Below, in pieces: positions 1 through 12,559 of a stretch of 64,000 nt of DNA. The translations under genes and the position numbers were made by a program. The notes beneath the pieces were generated by a model that had not been told where the DNA came from, made no database searches, and saw only the letters and a list, made by a program, of their open reading frames with translations. Source of the DNA: Siphonodentalium dalli (Eukaryota > Mollusca > Scaphopoda > Gadilida > Siphonodentaliidae); contig CP136061.1 in the NCBI GenBank assembly GCA_032622095.1, positions 135,927,587-135,991,586 of the forward strand. Reading direction: 5' to 3'. Numbering within the stretch: the stretch's first letter is position 1; each line of letters starts with the position of its first letter.

Positions 1-330
1 CTTAACTATATTATCATGTCAAGCTTATAGCGCTTTTTGTTTAGCAATATGTTCGTGTTTTACGGTGACGAATGATTTGATTGCCACCAAAATATAGATA
101 CCAATTCCACACGACTACATGTTTTACAATTAAAGGACACAACCTCAGGGTCAAATCCCACCGGGCCAGAGAAACGATATCGCACTTATTATTACTATGA
201 TGTATTTGTGTGTTTTGTTGAAACCCCGACACCGTAATCGTAACTACGGAATATGACAGCAAGACAAATGACTGAATTAACACAAACAAGATGTTGTTCC
301 ACGGGTGCTGGGATACCCCCATAGTGCAAA
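1..330 (+). repeat. Dispersed repeat copy, pair of 16060-16300
   Basis: About 61-270 matches the reverse complement of about 16080-16300 with many substitutions. Shared blocks include GACGAATGATTTG, AAGGACACAA and AATCGTAACTA. No coding signal is visible. Confidence 0.6.
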
Positions 331-427
331 TTGAAATATGGGCAAATCAGAAACCAAATTGTGAACAAAAATGTGATGAACGAACAAATTACTTGACAAT
401 TCTAAAGAACGAAGGACGCAAATCGAC

Positions 428-550
428 CATTTTCAGACAAAGAGAGAGGGAAATCTCTTGAAAGGAAAATGTGAAAAACGTCAATGAACCCTCTTTTGAA
501 AGCCCTCATGATGCCAAAACTGCATACCAAATTGCATTGAGATCCGACAT
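428..550 (+). repeat. Left copy of a dispersed ~120-bp repeat unit
   Basis: Begins at CATTTTCAGACAAAG and ends at GATCCGAC. A second copy in the same orientation lies at 4976-5102. The 4.4-kb fold-back element lies between the two. Confidence 0.75.
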
Positions 551-3500
551 AGTCCAGGAGATATTGGTCGACCTCTGCACCCCCCCAGGACTCAACTTCA
601 CCCCACTAATTTTCTTCCTTAAGGTATCCTCTAATTTTTTTCACTTGTTAACAAGAAAAAAAAGTGGCCGCAGAGACTCCAGACAAGATGGCGTCCATCA
701 TGGCGGCCATTTTTTTTAAATGCACCATGTCTCTTTGATCGCCGTTATAGTAAAGATGATATCACATGCGGTCTTGTTTTCTGCTCGATTCGTTATGCTA
801 ATATACAACTCTTACAAATTAGCCAAAAATCCGACACCAGAATCCAATATGGCGGCCAAGATGGCCGCCGAAATGTGAAAATATGCTATTTTTCTGACAT
901 GTTACCACCTTTCGTTTGTCTCTGTGGGAAAATGTTGGCATCTTTGCGTCATGTTATACATTTATCATATAGAGGAGTCATTTTCGACCACATGGGGACC
1001 ATAATATACATTCATTGCGGGATATTTTTGTCCGATATCACGTTTTCCCAAATGCCGGTATAATAGGTCAAAGCCGAATCTACGTTAATAACGCGATGTA
1101 ATGTTTCGAATCAATGAATGTTATTGCTATTATAACAACACCCATGCATATATATGTGCAGGAGATACTCGAGCTATGATTCCTCTTATACCCGAGTTGA
1201 GGAATATTTACCCAAATCCAAGATGGCGGCCAAAATGGCCACCAGAAATAAAAAATCGCCGAAAATCGCCGATTTTAACATCAGTGAGCATTATTGTCAT
1301 GAAAACTCCACACCTACTTACTATTGTGAGTTGGGAACACCTAGGCGAAGAACTTTCCTTGTACCATATCCAAATAAAAGTACCCCAAATCCAAAATGGC
1401 GCCCACAATGGCGGACAGATTTTGAAAAATTACCGAAATTTCCTCATATTCACATCATTAGGCATTATTATCGAGACAACTCCATCCATGCGTATAGTTG
1501 AGTTGGAAATACTGAGGTGAAGTAATTACCTTACATCTCAAGCAAGAAATGGTTTTCAAAATCGAAGATGGCGGCCAAAATGGCGACCGTAATTTGAAAA
1601 TACGCCTACATTCCTTTACTTTCTTAGGATGGGCGTTATTGTTTCGCGATTTCTACCCACCATTACATGTTGATATGTATGAATTATTCATTAGGGTTTG
1701 GCAAGTGATACTCACAGTCAATATGGCGGCCAAACTGGTGGCCAGAAATTGAAAAGAAGCCGATATTATCACATACTAATTTCAACCTTTTGTCATAATA
1801 TCGATTTGTATAGACGAAACGGTACATAATATAAGCCATATATTAGTTCCAATGTAAGTCGTAGCCTTTTGAAATGATGAAAACCCACAATCGCGATGTG
1901 GCAGTTCAAAATCCATTCTCCACTAAGGGCTCATACTGGCCGTAACCGTATATAGGTGCGCCGAATAGTCATATTATGACTTCCAAGAATCAAAACAACA
2001 GTACCTGAGCTTATTCTGAATTGTCACATTCAGCATTATCTAGACCCGTTTCCGTCTCTTCGTCAGATTAATATATCTCACTCACAACAACAGTTTACTA
2101 CACTTCTTTGTAGAAGGGTGCCACTAATCGGAATGTTTCAAACAATACATATGCCGGTGTCCAGCTCACGTGTTTGTTTCGAAAGCTTGGAATTCTTAGC
2201 GAGCTTCATTCGTGGTATAGCTTATGGTATAATGCAGATGCTACTATAGGCGTCATCTTGTGCGATACACTAGAATGGTATTCGGTCTATGCGTATACTA
2301 GCTTTCAGAAGGACCTATCTATCTGCGTATTGTCAGCTTTGGTGGCCCAATGGGATAACAACGTGTACACATGGTGATCTTCCCAAACAGCCACTTCCCA
2401 ATATATGGTTCATCAATTCGCATACTCATCTAATGCACTGACGTACCCGGACAACTTTTGAATATGGCTTCGAATGTTGAAAGCCCGACATTTGACGGAT
2501 GCATTTCTGCTAAGGCGTAGAAGACCATAATGCATAATATAGCCAAACTCCTTGAGCATGATCATAAGAACAAGCTTGTTGGCGTCCAGCAATCGTCTCA
2601 CCGAACATATCCAAGCAGATGCTAACAATACACACGGTGCTAGTTTGTGGGTATGTGTCATGATAGTGGAAATGAAATTGGACCATGACTGCACCGCCCC
2701 TTATTTTGTTATGTTTTAGATTCAGACAGGATCTCATGTGTGGGTTTGCTTTCCTTGTATGCTAAGATTGTATGTTTCCATCCGTTTGGAAGCCGTTCTT
2801 AAACAGCTGGACCAGGCGTGTGCCATTGGCTACTGCTGTATAAGCCCCACCAAGACTGGAGTATAGTCTTAAAGGCGATACCTTTGATAGTTGGATATGT
2901 CATACTCACGCTGCGTGGTATGGTTCAAGAAAGTACAAATGCTCTTGCATTCAGTTCAACAAACGTTGGTACACCAATTGATTTATTGGTAACATCACCA
3001 TTGCGAACAGTTTCCTGCATGAGACATTAACTGCTATATTCTAAAGTTATATATAAAGCTATATGACCATAAAGGTCGCGTTTCCCAACGTCCACAGCCA
3101 TTGTCATCGAGACTGTAAATTATTCTTTAAATACATTGTGAAATAATTGCACCACAGTTCCTGACATTTTCTTGAATAATACCGCCAACATACTAACACT
3201 AACCCTGAGAGAGGATAACAAAAAACGCATACATTCATGCTATAAAGACATTATCCTTCAGTCCATCCGACTGTTTTGAGGGAGGCTAGCATAGTATTAT
3301 CCAGACAAAAATGTACGTAGTTGAATCAGAAAGGATTCGAAACGGATGTGGAAATACAATCTTACCACAACAAATAAAACCGACACGCATGACATTCTAT
3401 ATCTTAAACATGCACCAGGTGTAGGGGTGGTGTATACCGTGGCCCATTTCATTCCTACTATCATGGATCATGTCCATAAACTAGCACCGCGAGCATTGTT

Positions 3501-4951
3501 CCTCTCTGCTGGGAGATATTCGACGAGACAAATACGGGACGTCACACAGGTTGCTTCGGATCATGGTCAAGAAGTGTGGTAGTCTGTACACTATGGTCTT
3601 CTCCTTAGCAGATAGACATCTGCCCAAGGGAATGAGACAGCTAGCATCCTTCGAAACACTGTCGAAGTTGTCCACATATGCCAATACGTTCGCTGAGTTT
3701 GTGAGTTGACGAACCATCTATTGAGAAGTGACTAGCTAACTGGTTCGCCAGGTGTACATGTCGTTATCCCCATGGGGTATGAGACACATACATAGAGATG
3801 ACCTTCTGTAAGCTTGTATAGTCATCGGTCATATGCCTTCATAGTTCAAGATGACGCACACATATCATATTGAGCAAATATTTAAAATCGTAAGCTAGAC
3901 ACCGGAAAATGAATTGTTTGAAACGTTATGATTAGAGGGACCCTACTCCCAGGAAGTGGTGAATAATTTGTCGGTGTGAGCTACCTAGATTTATCAGAAA
4001 AAGAAATGGAAGCTGGTCCATATAATTATGGACGTGACGTGGCAAATCAGAATCTGTTATCATGTAATTGTTCTGATATAACTATTCGGCGCACCTACGC
4101 TTACGGCCATTATCGGCGCTAAGAATGGATTTCCAAATGCCACATCGCGATATTAATTGTGGTTTTCATCTTTCCAGAAGGATACGAGCTATGTTATGCG
4201 TTTTGATACCTTCAAGTTGAACTGGTAGATGGTGTATGTACAGTTTCGTCCATACATACCGATATTATGACAAAAAGTTGAAATTAAGATGTGAAAATAT
4301 CGATTTCTTTTCAATTTGTAGCCGCCAATTTAGCAACAATCTTGGCTGTGAGTATCAATTGCCAAACCTTAATGAATACTTCATGTCACTATTCCATATC
4401 AACATGAAATGGTGGATAGAAATCGCGAAACAATAACGCCCATCGTAAGAAAGTAAAGGAATGTAGACTTGTTTTCAAATTTCGGTCGCCATTTTGGCCG
4501 CCATCTACGATTTGGAAAACAGTTTCTTACATGAGATGTAAGGTAATAACTTCACCTCAGTATTTCCAACTCAACTGTAAGCATGGGTGGAGTTGTCTCG
4601 ACAATAATGCCCAATGATGTGGATATGAGAGAATTTCGGTGATTTTTCAAAATCTGTCCGCCATTGTGGGCGCCATTTCTTGGATTTGGGTAAATATTCC
4701 TCAACTCGGGTATAAGAGGAATCATAGCTCGAGTATCTCCTGCACATATATATGCATGCGTGTTGTTATAATAGCAATAACATTCATTGATTCATTGATG
4801 GACGCCATCTTGTCTGGAGTCTCTGCGGCCACTTTTTTTTCTTGTTAACAAGTGAAAAACATTATAGGAGACCTTAAGGAAGAAAATTAGTGGGGTGAAG
4901 TTGAGTCCTGGGGGGGGGGGGGTGCAGAGGTCGACCAATATCTCCTGGACT
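551..4951. mobile_element. 4.4-kb fold-back element with tandem repeats in its arms
   Basis: The ends are inverted copies, AGTCCAGGAGATATTGG on the left and its complement ending at 4951, continuing through TCGACCTCTGCACCCCC without change. Arms of about 2.2 kb (left) and 1.6 kb (right) pair imperfectly along their length: 1145-1218 with 4682-4755, 1390-1596 with 4480-4680, 2516-2690 with about 3430-3610. The unpaired centre is about 2780-3340. The arms contain degenerate repeats starting with ATGGCGGCCAAAATGGC. No transposase-like frame was found. The layout resembles Foldback-type elements with long, internally repetitive termini; the class is inferred. Confidence 0.8.
845..1750 (+). repeat. 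Degenerate ~172-bp tandem repeats in the left arm
   Basis: ATGGCGGCC-type motifs recur at about 848, 1222, 1393, 1567 and 1722, and each is followed by an AGAAAT-like word and AT-rich sequence. The period is about 172 bp, with the first gap double. The right arm has one unit fewer: the 1219-1390 unit has no partner there. Confidence 0.7.
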
Positions 4952-4975
4952 AACAACCCATTGTTGAGATATCCA

Positions 4976-5200
4976 ACATTTTCAGATAAACAAAGAGGGA
5001 TAACTCTTGAACAGAAAATGTGAACAACGTTAATGAACCCTCATCTCATTTGAAAGCCCTCCTGGTGCCAAACTTGCATACCAAATTCCATTGGGATCCG
5101 ATAACCCATGGTTGAGCTATCTGAGCGGACGGACATATAGACGGACGCATGTAATCCAGTATACCCCCTCTCATATTTTGGGATGGGGGTATACTTATGG
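4976..5200 (+). repeat. Right copy of the dispersed repeat with ACGGACGG tail
   Basis: CATTTTCAGATAAAC to GGGATCCGATAACCC, then GAGCGGACGGACATATAGACG and a short palindrome of GTATACCCCC type (about 5159-5195). It contains the uninterrupted version of the site into which the fold-back element is inserted. Confidence 0.7.
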
Positions 5201-5800
5201 TGCCACAGTACCCTATTCGTAACTCGTATCAGCAGTAGTACAGTCTTAGAAAGGTATCTATTATTAAATAATACTGGTGCATATAATTAATATGTGAGTC
5301 TGAATTATTCTGAGACAGTTGTACCACCCCCCCCCCCTCCCCCCATACCCCCACCCCACCCCAGCCCTGATCTTGATGAGACAATTACAAACTCTGTTCA
5401 GTTTTAATGTAATTTTATTTGACAATATTTTGTGAAGGCAGCAGATGGAACAAACAGACACAGTTCCAACGTCACATAAAACAACGATTATGATGGAAAT
5501 ATATTCCTCACCATCGACAAGTTGCCAATGCACCGGAATTCATTATGCTGAACTGGTTGTGAGGTTGTGGTCACGATTTTAACAAATGTGTACCTCCGTG
5601 GGAATGGTATTATTGGTGCCTACATTGACTCGCTGGCAAAATTTCCTGGTAAATGTTCATGAAATTCGTCACAGTTTACCATCTGGTTGCACACATTTGA
5701 GTCATAAATATCGGATTACAGAGTATGTTTCGCGATTGTTTTATCACTTATCAAAGCCACTTGGCTGTTTGCCTCCAAAATAAACTCTTTTTTTTTATAT
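5201..5800. other. No gene seen; C-rich tract
   Basis: AT-rich sequence with a C-rich run at 5326-5363. Short open frames here show no recognisable protein. Confidence 0.5.
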
Positions 5801-5807
5801 ATTCCTT

Positions 5808-6135
5808 TTGAATTTTCCCCGGTATCTAAATACTTGCACTACCTTTCCGCTGTAGCTTATGTCCAAGAAATTCGCATTGAAGTCATACAAAATACAACTT
5901 TGAAAACGATGTTTGTTCCCAAATAAAGAACAATCATTTGCATGGTATGGAATAGTTCAAATTTAAGAGCGTTCCGCGTTTGTCTATTCCTGATATGGTA
6001 AACATAAAGAGCGTTTTCCCCCACTTTTGTGCAAAAAAATTGAAACAGCTGGGAAATAGCTGTGAACATGGAAAGTATTTTTTCAGAGCATATGCAACCA
6101 GTATATCAATATTTTGTGTTTATTTTAGAGACCTA
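5808..6135 (+). repeat. Truncated relative of the 8094-9056 fold-back element
   Basis: Matches 8148-8500 throughout, including TTGAATTTTCCCCGGTAT, CGATGTTTG and the phrase TCCTGATATGGTAAACATAAA. The terminal repeat is missing. Confidence 0.7.
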
Positions 6136-6656
6136 ATACCTTGGCAGTGGACAATTGTGCAAAAATAATAGATGGATATAAACACATCGTCACAAAGAAG
6201 AACACGGTGATATATCAACTTTGTTTTTCTGTTTTATTCCACACCCATTGACGTGAGTCACATGTATTCAACGGAATCCCAGCCATTGAATACATATTAG
6301 TGTATACCTCTAGTGGAATACAAGCCGGAACTATCCTTGTTGACGTTGTCGCCCAGTAAGATGACGTACATTACGTCGATCATCCGCTTCCGGTGATCCC
6401 CCATAATTACTGGTCATTTGTCAGACTTAAATCACAACAAAGGTAGCTATAGTAACAATGAAGGTGACATTCATGGATTGAACTTATCTGACTGAACGGT
6501 GTAGAATAAATACAGAACACAACTTGTATCATAATCTCGAATCTTTTTATCGAACTCGTTGCGGACGGCGCAAAGTTATATTTCACTCGAGCTATATACG
6601 CTCTCGCGAAATATATCCTTGCGCCACCCGCAACTCATTCGATAAAAGAGTCTCGA

Positions 6657-7158
6657 TTAAAGACACGGTTGGCCTTGGCGGTGGGTATCCTGTGAAAATA
6701 TCTACACCCGTCAAAAACCGCCACAAACAGAAAGAACATCAAAATGTAGATAGACTTTGTCCGTATACAAATAATAAATATCGCATAAACAGTATGTTAT
6801 GGTCATATATTTGACCATTGTTATGTAAACAAAAGCATAAAAAGTTACTTTTCTGGTGTTTGTTTATATTATGACGGTAAACATAAAGAGCGTTCTTTGT
6901 TGGTGAATACCTGATATGGAACTAATAAAGAACGTTTATGCCATTTGTGTGTGATTAGCCAGTAGCATTGTGCTGTCTTCTGTAACACAATCAGGCTCTT
7001 GCTTAGGTAAAATATAGTAGGTCTCTATGATAACATACTGTTTATGCGATGGTCATGGTATATATGAACGGAACTGTATGCGTTTTAATGTTTTTCTGTT
7101 TACGGTGTTTGGAACAAATATGAATATTTTCGACAATTAAGGCCGCACGTGCCTTTAA
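6657..7158 (+). mobile_element. TTAA-bounded MITE, copy a
   Basis: 502 bp bounded by TTAA on both sides. The left end is TTAAAGACACGGTTGGCCTT and the right end GGCCGCACGTGCCTTTAA, forming short inverted ends TTAAAGRCACG. The interior carries AAAGAGCGTT and CCTGATATGG words. It is nearly identical over its length to copies at 35415, 42289 and 43355. TTAA target duplication is typical of piggyBac-type transposition; no transposase is encoded, so it is non-autonomous. Confidence 0.85.
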
Positions 7159-8093
7159 GATGCGCGTTGTGTTTTGTCTATATATCACATACTACCTGGG
7201 CTACACGGCGTTGATCGGGTAAAGAAGATTAGAAACAAATTGAACTGTTTTACATACATTTACACAATTTCAAAGAACTTCTATGTACACCACATTGGTG
7301 GTCTTCCCTTCTCCTGCATGGATGAATAGGTTGACTGTTGATCAATTTGTGATATGGTATGGATAACTTCGAGCGTGCAGGCACTTGTGGTTTTCGAGGA
7401 GGTGTGTTTGACGTTGACGTTCAGTGCGGTCTCTGTGTAGACAAACGATAAAGAGCATTAAATATATATATAGTCCTGATATGGTATGAATAAAGAGCGT
7501 TATCCTCGTTTATGTGCGCAACATTTTAACTGCATTCCGTGCGGAGTCTCAGTTGGTCTTTTTAGGACATCTGAGGTAAACGGGACCTAACTAATAATGT
7601 TCACTGAATCAAATTACCCATATATACAAATTTTCAGCTATGATAGTCCAATCGTTTTGTCGCCTATAAGCGGACAAACAAACAAGCATAATTGAGTTGT
7701 ATTAGTATAGATTGATAGCTCTCTTAGTAACAAAATATCCCGTATTAAACCATTGTTATGTAAACAAATCTGTTACATTAATTTGTCAACAAATATCGCT
7801 AATCGTGCAGTCCCGAGGTTATTATATTTCTGTCTAAATATGATTTTATGAATATTTTTCGTTAATGTTTTATTAAACTGGCATCACATTCGACTAAATT
7901 GGACTTTGATCGGCAATACGACTGCAACCCTAATGTTTACCTAACATTGGATTTGATACGCGAATTTTTTCGTTATTGGAGTGTTATTAGTAATGCAAAT
8001 AAGAACAAAGCTAATCTACTTTTACATGTATTTGTTAATGCTAGTTGCTTTACAGAAGTTTATGTTATTTCGCGTGAAACCACTTTGACGGCA
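7159..8093. other. Repeat-derived AT-rich stretch, no gene seen
   Basis: Contains one more TCCTGATATGG...AAAGAGCGTT block (about 7473-7502) like that of the neighbouring mobile elements, and a fragment, TTAAACCATTGTTATGTAAAC (7745-7765), also shared with them. No supported coding region. Confidence 0.5.
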
Positions 8094-9056
8094 TTAGAGC
8101 CACATGACGGGTTGCGGTCCAAAATACACCTATAATAATATTCACTTTTGAATTTTTCCGGGTATTAAAATAGGTCGATAAATACATGAACTACCTTTCT
8201 TCGAGCAGTATATATATAAATGACCCAAATAAGACGCATTGAAGTAATATCAAATACAACTTTGAACACGATGTTTGGGTCACAAACAAACAACAGCCAT
8301 TTGCACGGCATGGGTCAGAAAAGAGCGTACCGTGTTAGTTTATTCCCGATATGGTAGAAATAAAGAGCATTTTGCCACTTCTGTGCGAAAAATAGCAAAC
8401 AGTTGGAAAATGGCTTTGACCATGGCAAGTATTTATCAGAGCATATGAAGCCGGTATATCAACATTTCGTGTATTTTTCAACATATCTTATACCTCCTTC
8501 CAAATTAAGTAGACAAAACTTGGAAGCTCGAATGAACCATGTCCGTTTAAGTCCCTTTAAATGTTATTTGTAATGTCAGTTGCAAAAATAATAACTACTA
8601 CAATTGCGGAGATTTAAACGGACATGGCTCATTCGAACCTCCAATTTTTTTCTACGTAAGTTGGAGCGACGGATACGATAGCTCGATAAAAAATGAACTA
8701 TTCATATACCGGCATTGTATGCTCTGACAAACAATTGTCAAAGTCACAGCCATTTTTAGGCGTTTTCAACTGTTCGCCAGATGTAAGACAAACGCTCTTT
8801 ATTGGTACCATATCAGGAATTGACTACCGCGGGACAATCTTTTCTGTTCCATGTCGCGTAAATCACTGTGTTGTGTTTGGGACCCAAACACCGTATTCAC
8901 AGTTGTATTTTTCATTACTTCAGTGCGTCTTTTTGGCTTACATGATGCTCGTAGAACGGTAGATCAGATATGTATCGACCTATTTCGATGCAGAGAAAAT
9001 TGAAAAGCGAATAATATTATGTGTATTTTGGAGCCCAAACCGCCATGTGGCTTTAA
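8094..9056. mobile_element. 963-bp fold-back element, TTAA-type ends
   Basis: The left end, TTAGAGCCACATGACGGG, pairs with a right end that reads TTAAAGCCACATGGCGGT on the other strand. Arms of about 430 bp each follow (8148-8500 with 8690-9010), with a second inverted block (GGACATGG and neighbours) nearer the centre. The ends resemble those of the 6657 family, suggesting a shared mobilising enzyme. Confidence 0.8.
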
Positions 9057-9174
9057 CTGCTTACGTAATCGACTGTAATGCTTGTTGTTTTTTAGTATAG
9101 AGTATCGATACTATCGGAACACAACAAAGCCATCTGCGACGAATTGACTGAACAACTGCCAGGTATATTTGGCA

Positions 9175-9333
9175 GTGTGTGAACACCGGGGCATCGCATG
9201 ACATCATATTGCTCGATTTCTATTAAGTGTGTGAACACCCAGGCATCGCACGACATATATTGCTCGATTTATATTTAGTGCGTGGACACCGGGGCATCGC
9301 ATGACATCACATTGCTCGATCTAAATTAAGTGT
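9175..9333 (+). repeat. Tandem repeat, three ~52-bp units
   Basis: Units start at about 9175, 9227 and 9278 with GTGTGTGAACACC and contain GGCATCGCATGACATCA and TTGCTCGAT. Confidence 0.85.
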
Positions 9334-9375
9334 GAGTTCCTGGTATATGAGAGATTCTGGGGACAAATATGTAGT

Positions 9376-9765
9376 TTAGACGTGGACAATTCCAAACAAC
9401 GAATTAAAGTGATGTTAAACACTCCGGTAGGGTGATCAATAGAAATGGGGAATAATCTTGCTAAAAGTAGTTATGTTATACAAATATTATATCCAAATTG
9501 ACATGACACACCGTCGTTCTGATATATTAATTAAATGTAGCGACTCTCGATGGTGAAATAGTTTTCGTTAGTTTATCGCCGGTAGTTGCGTCTCGAATTG
9601 AGAGGTAAATATTTACAACGATATTCAGACGATGTTTTCTATGGTGTGTTACGGTCGATTTGCTTGAGATTTTCGGCGATATTAGTAGAATGCTACATTC
9701 CTCCAGTTGGCATAGCACATAAATTCTAAAGTATCTGTTTCTGGCATGGAATAAGTCCATACAAT
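9376..9765 (+). repeat. Dispersed repeat, uninterrupted copy
   Basis: Matches 53650-54240 (for example ACACTCCGGTAGGGTGAT, GAATAATCTTGCT and ATTAGTAGAATGCTAC), but lacks the roughly 300 bp present in that copy at 53791-54088. Confidence 0.8.
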
Positions 9766-9947
9766 GTCTTTAAAAAAAAAAAAGTACATTACCAATTAAT
9801 TTAATTTTGATGACCTCTTCAAGTTTGCCGAACTCTATATTATACAACTACTAAAATCAATACTAAATGGTCATCATATAAAGGGTAATCATATTATTGG
9901 AACACTGGCATCATATAACATAACATTTGATCTAACACCTCTTTAAT

Positions 9948-10258
9948 GGGCCTCGGTGGCTCAGTCGGTTAAGGTTTTAACTCCAAGTCGTTTCGCCCCC
10001 AGCGCAGGCGATGAGGGTTCAAATCCACGTTTCCATTGTGGACTTTGTAACCCGAAATCGTTAGCTGGTGGAGTTGCCAGTTATTCACCGATGGCCGGTG
10101 GTTTGCTGCACATGGTCGACGAGTTTATCAGCTATTGAAATCACTGTTAGTTTAGCCGTAAGTGTGCGGATTTCATCCACAACTAAAACTGGCAATGTCG
10201 TGATATATATGGCCTTAGTTGCAGAAAGAAACATTAAACCCCAAGCAATCAATCAATG
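9948..10258 (+). mobile_element. tRNA-derived SINE
   Basis: The 5' region reads GGTGGCTCAGTCGGTTAAGG (A-box) and, 40-50 bases on, GGGTTCAAATCC (B-box), an internal RNA polymerase III promoter. The body ends in CAATCAATCAATG. TAACACC occurs on both sides (about 9933 and 10259), a probable eroded target duplication. A second copy is at 16336-16648. The open frames here have no meaning. Confidence 0.88.
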
Positions 10259-10687
10259 TAACACCCATTTAGCTTGGATTTATGATATCAGGGACAAATG
10301 TTTTGTTCAGATTGGAAGAGTTAAAACGTTACAACAATAAGAACAACGTATGATAACAAAAACTTGACGAACTCTCTGGCAAAGAAAACCCCTGGAATAA
10401 TCCAGTTTCTAGGATCACTGTCATCATTGTTTTGTATATTTGTGTTACCCAAATTTAGGAGTCCGTTTGTGTGAGCATCCAATGCAGGTTGTGTGCATTA
10501 TCAGAATATTCACCCATCCTAAATTCCCGAGCGATAGCAAAAAACATCAGTCAACATGTCGACTTTCCATTGTGTATATCTCCCTGTATAATGTAATCGA
10601 ATGCAGACTTTAATAAAATTTGTACCCATAATTGTCCCAAATATCACAAAGGTAAAAAAACATTTTGTATAGTTGCATGTGTATTCA
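10259..10687. other. No gene seen
   Basis: AT-rich stretch. No recognisable coding, RNA or repeat signal beyond short frames. Confidence 0.5.
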
Positions 10688-11194
10688 TAGATCATGCCAT
10701 GAATCTCTACTCTGACTAACACCCGTAGAGATCATACAGAGTGTATTCCACTGGTACAAAACCTTGGAACTTTTTGAAGTTTTGACAGGGAACCTTATAA
10801 AGCCGAAACAATAACGCGGTGAATTTATTTCTTAGTTGTTATCTGTTCCTTAATAATGCACTTCACTGTAGGTGAATGTCACAACTGAAGATTGCATGCT
10901 TTTCTCTGACTTTTGTCAGCCGATATCGCAATAAACATCGAATTAATTACCCGGGAGAAATTCCTTAATTGTAAGCGACGCAAAGCAAAATCGCTCACAA
11001 ATTCACTTAAATCGTGAAATTTCGAGATGGGTCCTCCACCAACAGTGTAGTACATTACTACATTATTAAGGAACATATAAGAACTAAGAAATATATTCTC
11101 CGTATTATATTTCGACTTTATAGGGTTCCCTGTCAAAACTTCAAAAACTTCCAAGGTTTTGTACTGATAGAGTAGAGATTCATCGCATGATCTA
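10688..11194. mobile_element. Fold-back element, ~500 bp
   Basis: Inverted arms pair GATCATGCCATGAATCTCTAC with AGAGATTCATCGCATGATC, and TACAAAACCTTGGAACTTTT with its partner near 11140-11165. CCCTGTCAAAACTTC occurs on both arms. The interior has a diverged relative at about 32070-32220. Confidence 0.75.
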
Positions 11195-11289
11195 GGGTGT
11201 TAAAGACACCGAAATCCTGGCGATATTGACCGTTTCAGCATTATTAAGATGGCATTGAGGTGATTTCCCCCCCCACCCGCACCAGATGC

Positions 11290-11350
11290 ATGAAAAGTTA
11301 CCCATAATTCTGCTGTGTTTAAGGGGTCGATTACTTAGGGCATTACTGTG
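11290..11350 (+). repeat. Fragment of the 217-bp palindromic element
   Basis: TGAAAAGTTACCCATAATTC to GGGCATTACTGT matches one arm of the elements at 28951 and 48061. Confidence 0.8.
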
Positions 11351-11519
11351 GTTGATGGGAAACAGACAGTGAGTAGGGACAATTAAAATATTAAACAATA
11401 ACAATGTTTTTCAGTTACAATGTTATTTATACTCATATGTCTTAATACGGACTGCATGTATTCAATATGCACGTATCAGCATACCCTCGCGCAAATACGC
11501 ACACAATCGACCTATAATG

Positions 11520-11825
11520 TGTAATATGTACATAATGTGATTATTTGATTCTGAAATAAGCAGATAGTGGACTGTTATCCGTTATTTCGTTTTATGGCGC
11601 GGGCCACAGTGAAAACACCTGTTAAAGAGCGTACACCTGAAAAGTCGAGAGTTGGCTCATTTGTATCATTGCCCGCCCATAATCTGCTTAGAATCGCATC
11701 ATTATATATGAGTCGATAACGTAACTAAAATGGTATAATTTTCAGCACATTATCGACTCAAAATTAGCCGATTCTAAGCAGATTATCTAATTAAAACAAG
11801 ATTTATTATAAGCAGATAATGCGCT
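11520..11825 (+). repeat. Dispersed repeat with inverted core (pair of 63265-63540)
   Basis: Contains TTCTGAAATAAGCAGATA, GTTTTATGGCGCGGGCCA and an inverted pair built on ATCTGCTTAGAATCG and CGATTCTAAGCAGAT. The same sequence occurs in reverse at 63265-63540, and a weaker copy at about 12560-12860. Confidence 0.75.
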
Positions 11826-12559
11826 GGTTTTTGGGAAAACAGTCTGACGTATCAGCATATATCTGTAAATTACTTATTTCCTAAGAAAATACAGATAATA
11901 ACAAGCATTCATTCCTGACAAGATCCGGTACGATTCACCAGTTTTAACATGGTCATCGATACACAGTCTCCTTTAACAGTCAACGATATTCTTATCAGAC
12001 TTACGTCTCTAACTCTCATAAAGATTCCATTTCTCTATTGATTGGATTCTCTCCATGTCATGGGTCGTGCCTCAGATTGTGCGCATTTGAATTAATTAGT
12101 TACGTCGCAGCTCATTGGGAGTCGGAATAAATCTATAAAAAACCGATAACAATTACAAACACTGCTTCGTGGTTAGTTGTTTAAATTGAGAGATCGGTGG
12201 TCAATGACGTGTTGACAATTTTACAGCAGCATAATTTATTATTCAAATTTGTTCTACTAATCATAATCTAGGATACATCATCTTCGAGTTTTCGTCAGTC
12301 AACGATATTTATTGCTAATTATTCTTACAAAGATTTTCGCAAACCTTTGCTTCACCAGGAATGCACTCCATATTTAGAAACAATTTATTTCGTCCCATTG
12401 GGAAAGCCGTGACGTCATAGAAATGAAATCTTTATTAGAGTTGCCAAAAAGTAAATCTGTTCAAATTATTGTCGGCTTTTCAAAGAGACTGGGTTATAAA
12501 AACAACATAATTTATCCTCCTGCAAATAGGTTCATATAGGAACTAAATATTCACATAGG
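11826..12559. other. No gene seen
   Basis: AT-rich sequence with only short frames; I recognise nothing here. Confidence 0.5.

Noticed and set aside
6657-7158. Promoter or conserved enhancer with repeated AAAGAGCGTT words
   Set aside because: The words belong to a MITE family present in five copies in this window.
9948-10030. A functional tRNA gene
   Set aside because: A- and B-boxes are present, but the sequence continues into a SINE body with a repeat tail and occurs as dispersed copies; no clean cloverleaf is evident.
9956-10340. Small proteins starting MAQSVKV and overlapping frames
   Set aside because: They come from translating a tRNA-derived SINE. The same frame appears on the minus strand at 16379-16639 in the second SINE copy.
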